From contig JALQPE010002374.1 in NCBI GenBank assembly GCA_030407315.1, positions 1-64,000 of the forward strand: 64,000 nt of DNA, written 5' to 3'. Shown in pieces: positions 46,969 to 56,620 of this stretch; the first letter of the stretch is position 1; each line of letters begins with the position of its first letter. The position numbers were made by a program, and so were the translations under genes. The DNA comes from Asparagopsis taxiformis. Taxonomy: Eukaryota > Rhodophyta > Florideophyceae > Bonnemaisoniales > Bonnemaisoniaceae. Under the pieces are notes generated by a model. The model saw only the letters and a program-made list of their open reading frames with translations, was not told the DNA's origin and ran no database searches.

Positions 46969-47934
46969 CAATTGATCAGAAGACCGAATGTTAGTCGGTG
47001 GTTCTTTGCCGCACTCAGAGCACTCTGCAAACTGCTGCGATTCAAAGTCCGTGATGAAATCCATATGACCAGGGCAAACGGGATACACCACCTCGCAATC
47101 AAGCATGCCTACAGATCGGCAAATTGCAGACTTCACAGTTTTCCAGCACTTAACAGGAGCATTGAGGAGATCTAAAATGTCGTCCATAACAAAGTCCTCG
47201 ATTCCATGCGAGTAGAAGATATCGATGCATTTTCTGTTCTGCAAAATCCATGAGAAGAGGCCTGGTATCCTTGAAAATGATTCCAGTTCCAATATGTCCT
47301 GCTCCAATGTTGTTCAGTCTCCATCTACTGTGTGAGTAGTATCTTGGCCTTGATTTAGGACTTGCTCTCCCTCATCAGAATCTAGTTCTTCAGATGTTCC
47401 ACGGTTCCTTTCGGATTTCTGTACAAAAATGTCATTCACTGATATCGGCAGATTTGGAAAAAGTGAAATACCGGAAATGCTTCGAGGTCCAGCATGTTGC
47501 GTATCGTCACGGTTGAGAGATTTTGAGATCGATTCATTTGTATTTCCTGGCACATATTGAGCTATTTGGGGTGAAGAACGCAATGAGGGATGGTCACAAG
47601 CGCTTGAATAGTGTATGTCTGATGTAACTAGTTCCATTGCGTCTCTTGGTGAAAAATTGGAGTCGCATTCTTCCTGTACGGAAATATATTTCATTGTTCG
47701 GTCTGGGAAGGATGGTGAACTCGCAGCTTGAGGTTCATTCAAGATACTCTTCGTTAACGTAGAGTTTCTTTCATTTCCACCAGCATCGTCGTCTGTTTCA
47801 TGACCAGCGAGAGTATCAAAACAATCAAACGAATGCGTCGTAGTTTGACCTGCTTCCAGTTTCTTTCCCCAACGGAACTTACCTCTTCCCATGGCTTCCC
47901 GAATCTTATTCGCTTTTTCACGATGTTCCAGCAT
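46969..47934 (-). pseudogene. CACTA/TNP2-like transposase, N-terminal fragment
   Basis: From ATG 47934 one frame of about 320 codons runs to the LTR of element D, with a single in-frame TGA (47314-47316). The N-terminal half is acidic and Ser-rich. The second half has a helix-rich stretch (DDILDLLNAPVKCWKTVK), then YPVCPGHMDFITDFESQQFAECSECGK. A CP-x(n)-C-x2-CG block like this is the zinc-ribbon segment that precedes the catalytic domain in TNP2-type (EnSpm/CACTA) transposases. The catalytic region is missing because the LTR cuts in. The assignment rests on this one block. Confidence 0.5.
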
Positions 47935-48367
47935 TGTAGATCACCCTACTGGTTTCCCAAGTTTGCAAGGGCACTCATACCAAGGAGGGCAAGCCCAGCG
48001 ATCCATCATAGAGAAATAGTACGTGCTCTCTCCCGGACACTGTGTTAGTCTAGCTTGAAGAATTTATGGTTCGGCGTTGCACGCTATGATGTCAACCAAT
48101 CTCAGAGAGCAATGTATGGAGACAATTGTGGTGTCACCTCATTTGGAAAAGAAACTTACATTCATCTCACGATTGAAACACTATTCTCTTTCCGAATCAA
48201 TAATCACTGCTGAGAGATAACATTTATGCATCTAAACGAATGTTGTCAGGTATCGAAGTGAAGAAGGAAATACTTCACAGTGAAATTAGGGAAAGTCGGT
48301 ACCGTTGCTTATTTCATCCAAAACGTACCCTCTTTCACTGAAGGAAGAGCAGACTTCTCTATTGAAC
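47935..48367. other. divergent intergenic region
   Basis: About 430 bp between two ORFs transcribed away from each other, so it should contain both promoters. I see no strong motif. Confidence 0.4.
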
Positions 48368-49780
48368 ATGGAAAATGAAGCATTCCAAAAGTTCTTGCCC
48401 GAAAGAATCGCGGAACAGTCCAGATTACTGACGAGAATGCATGAAAGGATTAAGAACATCGAGAGAAGACAAAGACAAATCCTCCCCCAAGAATTTCTTC
48501 ATACAATACCGAGACCAGAGCGCATGCAAAAGGAATTTGGAAGAGATCCAAACGTCGCAGCTATGTTTCGAAAATTAGTGAATAAGGAGAATGAATCTTT
48601 ACCTTCGGGATCAGTGCGGACATTCATCAATTTTCCAGGTCACCATCGAGATGAAGAGATAAACGACGACATGAAACGAACTGTTTACGGCATAATGTGC
48701 GAGATTCTCGGTAGCGGATGGGAACGAAAGACTTGGACGGAAATCTACGCCAGAGACAAGAAGAAAGGAGAGTTAGTTGTGAAAGAGGCATCCATGCGAC
48801 CCGAGCTTGCTGTGGTTGCTCAAGGAGCTGGAGAGTGGGGTGTGAGGTTGGTGATTGACCAAAAGCAAAAGTCAGTGAAGCGAGCAGCGGAACTTGAAGC
48901 GCAGAAGAAAGTATCAATCAATAAGCATACACAGGATCAACATAACGACATAATACGAGAAGTGCTATCAGAAGAAGTGCAACCTCGCTCAAGCATTGAT
49001 TTTGTGCAAAACAACCAGCGGAGAAGTTGAAATGCTCGAACAATCGAAGATCAGGTTGGAAACGGGGGAAGGAGGTTCTTGGTAATCGATTCGCCTCAAA
49101 GAAGCTCGGGTGGTGAGGAAAACGTTCACTCAGGAGGAATCATTGAAGATGAGATTCATCTAAATAGAGCTCCTGCGTGCTTCGCACCTGGAAGATGGTC
49201 ACCAATCAATCGAAAACAATATGGAGCAGACGATAACGAAAGAACTAACTCAGGTCAGAGATGATATAAGGCGGTAATTGAAAAAGACAGTGGGCAAAGA
49301 AGGAAAAGGAAAGAGGGAGGAGTCTTGAATGGGGAGACCCACAGTCCCCAGGCTTCCAGTAGACTAGGACGCAGCAATCAAGTTTCAAAAGCGTTGAATC
49401 GACTGGATCCATCCGCAATGGCTCGTTTGATACCGCAGAAAGTACTTGAAGATGCTTTGCGATCTCAAATTACGTCGCAGAATCGCTCAGCGAGAAAGGT
49501 TTCAATGAAAGAACCGAGAGGAATGAGAAAAGTTGAGAGGAGAGGTAGCCGGGGTGGATAGTAAGGAAAGGATAGCTATCCACGAGAGATCTTGAGCAGG
49601 CTTGGGTTAGTTAGAGATGAGAATAGGTTGCGTATCGTACACTTCAAGTCTTATTGCAGAATTAAAACAGGCATCACATCTGAATATGTTTGGATGTCAG
49701 TCATGACGAATGAATATTCTGTGACTCACACGATAGAGATTGGAAAGAAGTTGCACTGGTCAGAACAGAAAATCGCCTAA
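48368..49780 (+). pseudogene. unrecognised ORF with several in-frame stops but no frameshift
   Basis: ATG 48368 begins a helix-rich, charged protein (MENEAFQKFLPERIAEQSRL). The segment MKRTVYGIMCEILGSGWERKTWTEIYARD looks like a folded domain; a basic tail follows. The first stop is TGA 49028-49030. The same frame continues with protein-like sequence through TGA 49262-49264 and a TAG-TAA pair at 49559-49564, to TAA 49778-49780. Either the native protein ends at 49030 and the rest is untranslated, or a longer ORF has gathered nonsense changes. It lies head to head with the CACTA-like ORF and may be the second gene of that element. No family recognised. Confidence 0.45.
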
Positions 49781-50578
49781 GGGAGAGGCTAGACAGAGGA
49801 GAATGCATATTAGGGCGAAGTGTAAATAGTAAGGATGTTATGGAGAGATCTTTGATCATTCGAAAACTGCACCGCTTCAAGTCCGCGCGAAATTGCCGGG
49901 CGACCATCCAGAACAGAATGCTATCTTGCGTGTTGGTCATGGTGGTTCCGAAAAAATTCAGACACGTAAGATGGCCGATGCATTCTCTTAGACGAAAACT
50001 GTTACTATTGTTAATGAAGCAATTGGCGCGTCAGAGAAAGTTACCGAGCTGGTGATTGAGAAGAGGATGTCGTTTGGTTTCCAAACACCACGACTGGCTT
50101 TATGGGCTCGAGTTGATGGAAATGGTAAAAGGTTCGGCTCTTGTACGATGTTGTACAATTAACGGTTGTGTGATCGAGGATAGTTCGGAATGACAGATGT
50201 GTTGATTGGAGACATGGCGGGGTGGGCAGATGTAGTCGGACTGGAGTTGTTGACTGCTGTCACGGGAATCGGGTTGGGGGCTGACTACTGCTTGGATGCG
50301 ATATTGTGACAGATGTGACTGTGAATAACATTGGATGAACCATCGCGATGGAGCGGAAATCGTCTGCGGTCCCACAAAGTTTGCATGTGTATCCAGAGAG
50401 GGAATAACGCCTTGGGAATGCCAATCTCCGAGACGAGAGCGAGCGCAAGTTTGACCGATTCACATCAATCTTATTGGACGATGGTGTTTGAAGTGCACCG
50501 ATCCGCTGTAGAATATTACGCGCAAAGCGTTGCTTATTAAATTAAATTAAGTACACGTGGCAGATATTAAACCATTTC
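49781..50578. other. intergenic, no gene seen
   Basis: Only short frames. It ends at the ATTAC target site of the copia element. Confidence 0.4.
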
Positions 50579-50583
50579 ATTAC

Positions 50584-50703
50584 TGTTGCTGAAGGAGTAG
50601 TCCCTTAACTCTTTACTACGTCGGCGGTGTCTGGTGGTGAACGTATAAATACTATTTTGTATTCTACTGTAATGTAGTGTATGATCTGGGTGATCATCCG
50701 ACA
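50584..50703 (-). repeat. 3' LTR of the copia element
   Basis: 120 bp, TGTTGCTGAAGG to CATCCGACA on the plus strand; one difference from 55687-55806 (T for C in the CGGCGGYGTC block). Confidence 0.95.
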
Positions 50704-50769
50704 CGAAGGATTACGGTAGCTTGACGCGAAAAGATGTATTGATCATCCGACAGTCGCCGCGCGTCATGA

Positions 50770-53700
50770 TTAAGTAAGCCGTAGTAATTTGACTTGTTGA
50801 CGGTATTGTGCCGGCTTCAAGGCCTTTGTCAGAACGTCTGCAGCGTTGTTGGTAGATGGTATGTGTTGTAAGTCGATGCGGCTGCGTGCTATTTGTTCTT
50901 TGAGGTAATGGTACTTCACATCAATATGTTTGGATTTGGGCGTGGGATGTGGCGTGTTGGCTGTTATGACTGCTCCGGCGTTATCCATGAAGAGCGGAGT
51001 AGGTTTTTGTTCTGGGTGTTGTAGATCGGCGAGTAGATGGCGAATACATATGACGTGCTGGGCGGTGTGATAGCCCGCGACGTATTCCGCAGCCCAAGTG
51101 CTTGGTGCTACGAATTTCTGCCTTTTTGACTACCATGCAATGGGGACGTCGTTGTACATAATTACCGTGCCGGACGTTGATCGTCGAGTAGATTCACAAG
51201 TGGCAAAGTCGCTGTCGGAGAATGCCTTAAGCGAGCTTTGGAATTGTGTTCGGTAGTGGAGGCCTTGATTAGGCGTGTCCTTGAGGTATCTGAGGACTCG
51301 GAGTCCCGCTTGCCAGTGGAGTTTGGTCGGGTTGTGGCTATAGCGGCCGAGGAATCCCGTGATATAGAAGATGTCTGGACGTGTGGAATCGGCCAGATAG
51401 CGAAGACTACCTACGAGTGACGTGTAGTTAAACTTGCTTGTGTCGAGTGGTTCGCTCAAGTGTTTTGTGGTATTGAGTATATCGGAGGCGACAGGAGAAC
51501 TTGCTGGTTTTGCACCTGTGAGTCCAAAGTTTTGGAGCAGCGTTGCAATGTATGCGGGTTGGCTGACGTGAATGCCGGTATTGTCGCGATTAACTTTCCA
51601 TCCGAGGATGTGTTTGACAGGTCCGAGGTCTTTGATGACGTATTTGGACTCTAGTTGTTGCTTGGCTGTTTCACGCAGCCGGGAGCAATTGGATACCACT
51701 AGAAAGTCATCAATTGTGATAACAAAAAAGACAAAGTTGTCTGGGTGTGTTTTGGATCGTAGGAGGAATGTGCAGCTTTCACTGGATAAGCGTGTGAAGT
51801 TGTGCATTTCCAGGTGCTGTGATAATCCACGTGTGAATGTGCTGCACGCTTGTTTGGCACCGTACATATTGCCAGTCACTTTGCAGATGTGACCGGGATA
51901 CTTGTAGGTGCCGTCAAAGCGTTGTGGCTGGTGTATGTAAAGTGGCTTGTCGGTTCCAAACGTCTCATGTAAAAAGGCTGATTCTATGTCCCAATGGTGT
52001 ACCTCATAATTGTGTGCAGCGGAAATGGCGAGTGCAAGTCGGATTGCATCTCTGTCTGCAACTGGGGATGTGATTGTGTCCGGATCATAGTGCTCGTGAG
52101 GTTTCTGTAAGTCGCCGCGAAGGTTACACCTGGTTTTGCGGGAGATGGGGATACCGTTGCCGTCCACTTTGGTTTTAAGAACCATTTTGACCGGTAGAAG
52201 TTTTGTGTTAGGTGGCAGTTGTGTATGTGGAATGTATGTGAGCGTGCCGCGGCGTTCTAGTGAGTCCAATTCCGCGTTCCAGGAGATGGCCCATTCATCT
52301 GCGTCCGGTGCCTTTCTGGCCTCTGACAGCGTTTTGGGATGGCTGAACGAGGTAGTTGGGGGTAGGGTGTGGGTTGTAGTAGGTGCAGGGGCAGGTGCAG
52401 CTTGGGTAGTGTGGTATGTGACGTATGGATCTGTATTGGGATCATACCTTTTGAAGTCTGCTATGCGACAGCGGCTAATTTTGCCCGTTTTAGGATCATA
52501 GAGATGATAATGGTGAGAGTCGAGACGGCCTACGTAATGTAGGAGTTGTGCGCGAGGCTCAAGTTTTGTTCGTGGTTTGCGGTCGTGAACATGGCCAAGT
52601 TGACCAAACTTGAGGAAGGTGGTGACGTCAGGCGTCTGGCCAGTCTATAATGATATAGGCGTTTTACCATGAGCCGCATGGGGTGAATGATTATGGTGGT
52701 CAACGGCTGCGTGCAGGGCATAGTCCCATAGTATGAATGGGAGTCCTGATGTAATCAGGAGGGAGCGTGTTGTGTCCATGAGACTGCGATTGATGCGTTC
52801 CGCGAGCGCGTTCTCTTGGGGGCTGTGCGGTATAGTGGCGTGTGTTGTGATATGCTGCGAGTGGAAATATTGTTGGAGGGAATGACTGAAGTACTCTTTT
52901 GCGTTATCCATGGTAACGTCAGTGACGCGTAGAGGAGTTAGTGTGTGGATGCGATCGATATATTGTTGTATGTGTGCCGCAGCTTTGTTTTTCTGAGGGG
53001 CTAGATGAACATGTAAGAAGCGGCTATGTTCGTCGAGGAAGGTGGCAAAGTAGCGGTTCTTGTGGATGGATGGGGGGTTGAACGGGCCGCAGACATCAGT
53101 ATGGATGTGTGCACAAAGGGGTGCCGTGCGCGCTCGTGGTCGAAATGGAGCTGATGTCTGTTTGCCGAGAGCACATCCGGTGCACGTCAGTTTGGGTGGT
53201 GGTGATTTGAGCGTGTTGGGGAGGCCTGTGACGAGCCTTCGGACGGCTAATTGTTGTATGCGAGCGGGGTGAAGATGTCCAAGTCGGATGTGCCATTCAT
53301 GATAATCTTGTACGATTTGTGATGGCGTGGTTGTCGGCTGTGGACGGAGCGGTAATGTGAGCTGTGTGGGGGTTGCTTTAGTGCCAGATTCTTTATTCTT
53401 GTCGGGAGTGGCGTCCTGTATCGTGCTGGACAAGGGGCTGACGATTTTTGTTGGGTGTTGTATGCGTCGTGGTGGGGTTGGCGTCGCAGGGAGTTCAGTG
53501 TCTTCTGTGCGTGTGGATTTGTGCCTATTCTCGGAGGAAAGGTGGGAATTCTTGATTGTTGGACGAGTGTTGTCTGTGCTTTGGCTTGGTGCGGTGGATG
53601 TAAGTGGGCTGGAGAAGGTGACCTTTCTTGGTGTTTTGGGTGGTACTGTGACCGATGTGGCCGGTCGATTGTTGTTCTGTTTCGTCTCATGGTGAGCTGT

Positions 53701-55626
53701 AAGACGAAATGGTCGCGGCTTAGTTACAGTGGGTTTGTACGCGCGTGGGGGTGCGGTGGGTGCCGTTGTTTTGGTGGAAGTGGAGGATTGTTTTGGCTTT
53801 TTTTCGCAAGAGGGGGGAGGGAGGGAACGTGCTCCATTACATTGGTTGTGATGGGAATGCGGGGCGACAGGAGAGGTGGGAAGGAAATAGAGATTGTCCC
53901 TGCATGGTGCTGTGGCTATGATTTGGGAAGGGTGAGGCGGTGGCTGTCGCTTTGTAATGTAAGCCGCTCGTCGCTGGAATATGACGTCGTTGTCGGAGGT
54001 TAGTTGTCCCACTGACAGTAAATTGTGTTGTGCGGACGGCATTGCTACCGCCCGAGGGATCTTCAAAGACTTTTTGGTCGATATAGGTATGGTTAGAGGT
54101 CCCTGGTGTGTGATTGTCGCTTTCTGTCCGGTTGCTGTGGTGGTTTGCGACGATGTCGGTGTCATTTGGGGTTGTGGGTCACGAGTGTGTGTGGGAACAG
54201 CGCCTGAGTCCAGAAGGTAATAAGAAGGAGGGAAGTTTATTTGGTCTTGTGGTGGAGAGTCACCGACGGGGTTGTACGCTGGGGAAGCTAGTGAACTGTG
54301 TTGTTCAGGCGATGGGGGCAACATTGTTGGTGGGGTGCCATGGGATGGCTGCGGAGAATGGAATGGGGGATGGTGCATCCTCGGTTGTTCCAGAGGGGTA
54401 GGCGGTAAGGTGAGAGGAGATTGCAGCATGTAGTTCGCGTGTGGCGAGGTTGACGGTGTGTTGTGCTGCTGTAGTAGCAACTGTTGTCTGGTGTGACACA
54501 TTTCCGTCGTGTGGTTCTTGCTGCCATGAAGTGTGCACCATGGGCCCTTGTAGTCGCGTGGTGGTTGACGTTGTTTGGCAAGGTTATAACGTTTATTGCG
54601 TCTCAGCTGTGGGGCTGGAGTTAATGGCATCTGTGTACCATGATGTGTCAGTGCATGCAACGGTGGATATCCTATTGGATGTGGAGGGTGGCAATACATT
54701 GGAGAAGGTGTGTTGTGCCCATATGGAGGATGGGATGGCGGGTGTGTTGGATGGTTATCCGGGTTGTGGCTTGGTGCTGCAGCATTTTCATGCTCTATCA
54801 GCATCGTGATCACTAAGTCCAGGCTTGGGCGTTTTCCGTCATGGAAATGATGGTAGTTCGCGAGATCGCGAAGCAGGGAGGCGTAGTCTGGTGCTTCGTA
54901 TGACCCACTGAGTAGAAACTGAACGGTGGTTTGTTCATCTGCTATGTTCGGGAATGACGATTGTATCATTTGTTCTCGCAATTCGGTGTGCTGGTCGATG
55001 TATGATTGTATCGTCGTGCCTGGGGTGTACTTGATTTGGTGAGCACGCCTGCGTAGGTTAGCTTCCGAATTTCGTGGGTGTACTGCCTTCAGTTTATCCT
55101 GGAGGTGTTGGTAGAGGACGGGTGTGGGGCTCGTGAGGACAGATGGGCTCACGGTTCTTAGAATCTCAGGTGAGATATTTGGGAGTATGAGGAGACGCGC
55201 CAGAGCGGTTTTCTGCTGATGGATTCGGAAAGCGTAAGGGTCAGTAGGAGTTAGCGGAGGAGGATCCTCGAGGTACGGTGTTAGATCGTTGAGGGTGGCA
55301 TGGCACTCTATTGTATTGCACCATTGAGCTAAGTTGGAAGAGGTGAGCATGGGTATATCGATCCGTAGTGGGGAAGAGAGGAGTGTCGGGTTAGGATCGG
55401 AGGGTGGAGGAGGTGGAGTGGGTTGTGGATGTGACATGTTGCGTGTCGTGTCTTGTTCAAGTTCGAGCAGTGCCTGCTGGTAGAGATCAGTGGCAAGATT
55501 TCGTATCTCTTCTGTTTTTGCGAGGTGCCGTGAGCGTGCTTGGGCGTATTTGGCGCGGCGGTCGGCGCGAGAGGCCGGTGTTCGGCTGTCAATGATGTGT
55601 GGTGATGGTGCGGTCGCGGCGATCAA
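50770..55626 (-). pseudogene. copia Gag-Pol polyprotein (single frame, two TAG stops)
   Basis: One frame of 1619 codons, free of frameshifts, runs from about 55626 to TGA/TAA near 50770. Gag (about codons 1-400) has a CHHC-type knuckle CTLHGSKNHTTEMC. Protease: LLDSGAVPTH. Integrase: EWHIRLGHLH..CTGCALGK zinc finger, HTDVCGPF, TMDNAKEY, PQENALAERINR. RT: VHHWDIESAFLHE and VITIDDFLVVSN (TIDD in place of the usual YVDD). RNase H: FSDSDFATCESTRRSTSG and DNAGAVITAN, KHIDVKYHYLKE. In-frame TAG codons lie at 52645-52647 (where copia proteins usually have Trp before TG-x-x-PD) and 51130-51132 (within the IAW-x-SKRQ motif). The first in-frame ATG is 55437 (MSHPQPTPPP), but coding-like sequence extends upstream of it to a TTG at 55626, so the true start is uncertain. 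Confidence 0.92.
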
Positions 55627-55672
55627 GCATGCGGGCTGGGTTCGGGAGAGAAATTTTGGTGCGCGGTGTAGT

Positions 55673-55686
55673 CTGGGTCCATAACC
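55673..55686 (-). other. copia primer-binding site, complementary to initiator-tRNA-Met anticodon arm
   Basis: The minus strand reads GGTTATGGACCCAG, directly abutting the 5' LTR. This is complementary, with one mismatch, to the anticodon stem-loop of typical eukaryotic initiator tRNA-Met (CUGGGCCCAUAACC), the half-tRNA primer known for Drosophila copia. Confidence 0.75.
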
Positions 55687-55806
55687 TGTTGCTGAAGGAG
55701 TAGTCCCTTAACTCTTTACTACGTCGGCGGCGTCTGGTGGTGAACGTATAAATACTATTTTGTATTCTACTGTAATGTAGTGTATGATCTGGGTGATCAT
55801 CCGACA
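55687..55806 (-). repeat. 5' LTR of the copia element
   Basis: 120 bp, matching 50584-50703 at 119 positions; flanked by ATTAC on its outer side. Confidence 0.95.
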
Positions 55807-55830
55807 ATTACCATTCGACATACCAGTTAA

Positions 55831-56343
55831 CGCCCCCAGGCAGCTCAGTATCAAACGACGTCATCAACCCCCTCGAAGAATTGCAACCGTACCGATCACT
55901 GCACCGACCAAGGCGAGATCTCACATTGCATCTACATTGCACAAGCCTGTGATGCAATAAACGACCCAGCTTCCCATGTCACCCGGCCGTATGAAAGTTG
56001 CAGAACACCTACCCGTCTATACGGGTGGCACGAATTGTGGATAGATGCTCTACACGACGCCACACACCCGGCGGTCTGCCCACGACTCGAGCAGTTTCAC
56101 TTTTCGTGTCCGGAGGTTGCAAGCAACGATTCTCGGCCCAGCAAGCGCATTGAAAAAGTAACCGGCCAACCACATGCCGGTATCAAACACAAGCTCAACT
56201 CTTGCATTTTCATAAACCATCACACAAACCCAAACCAGCCCAGCCGAACCGCAAGCCCAGCCGCACAACATAAAAGCTATTCGGCATCTTTACATGCAAG
56301 GAGATGGAAACCTCGAGCAAAGCACACAAATATCTCGCGATAA
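55831..56343 (+). CDS. possible exon of a small cysteine-rich protein, next to the copia insertion
   Basis: The frame is open for 170 codons from just after a TAA at 55828-55830 to TAA 56341-56343. It has a cluster of cysteines (NCNRTDHCTDQGEISHC, IAQACDA, ESCRTP, VCPRLEQFHFSC) such as is seen in secreted disulphide-rich proteins. There is no ATG at its start. An AG-rich 3' splice-like site (CCCCCAGGCAGCTCAG) lies at the 5' edge, so it could be a terminal exon whose upstream part lies across the copia element. It is convergent with the glutamate-receptor-like gene. Evidence is composition only. Confidence 0.25.
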   Translation, partial: RPQAAQYQTTSSTPSKNCNRTDHCTDQGEISHCIYIAQACDAINDPASHVTRPYESCRTPTRLYGWHELWIDALHDATHPAVCPRLEQFHFSCPEVASNDSRPSKRIEKVTGQPHAGIKHKLNSCIFINHHTNPNQPSRTASPAAQHKSYSASLHARRWKPRAKHTNISR

Positions 56344-56450
56344 ATTACTATATCCAACACCAATCCACACATCAAAATTTCCTCCACCAGAGCCGCCAAA
56401 GGAAGCTGAAAAACCCATTTGCGCATCTAGAATACACCCGACCGCAGCCA

Positions 56451-56620
56451 TCAACGACGCTGAGCATAGCCGACGCCGCTAAAGTTCTGCCAACTACACT
56501 CGGAAAGACTCAGGGGGTCTGGTTCCGTCGGGGCGATTTCCAGATCATATTTTCCGGGCTCTCTAGCCTCATCGCGATCGGACCTTGGAGCGTCGTCTTT
56601 GCGCGTCTTTGCGCGCAGGG
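56451..56620 (-). repeat. partial tandem duplication of the 3' end of the glutamate-receptor-like gene
   Basis: Minus-strand residues RSDRDEAREPGKYDLE, PTEPDPLSLSECSWQNFSG repeat the end of the neighbouring gene (RADRDEQKLKAAKYDLE, AEPEPLTFSDSSWRTFSS) at clear but diverged similarity. Only the cytoplasmic tail is duplicated; no membrane or ligand-binding part is present. Confidence 0.7.

Larger units (their letters stand above)
50584..55806 (-). mobile_element. complete Ty1/copia retrotransposon with 120-bp LTRs and ATTAC target duplication
   Basis: Direct 120-bp LTRs at 50584-50703 and 55687-55806 differ at one base (119/120). ATTAC occurs at 50579-50583 and 55807-55811. The minus strand carries a primer-binding site directly next to the 5' LTR and one long gag-pol frame with domain order Gag, protease, integrase, RT, RNase H, the order that defines copia elements. 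LTR identity and the intact target duplication show a recent insertion. Two in-frame TAG codons interrupt the polyprotein. Confidence 0.95.

Noticed and set aside
50738..50750. Second copy of the copia LTR end (TGATCATCCGACA) inside the element
   Set aside because: Only 13 bases match; it is a local duplication next to the 3' LTR, not another LTR.
20719..55626. Reassigned TAG codon in the host, to explain TAGs in A and copia
   Set aside because: TAG ends the intact B antisense ORF and the stops seen elsewhere are also TGA and TAA. Independent mutations explain it more simply.
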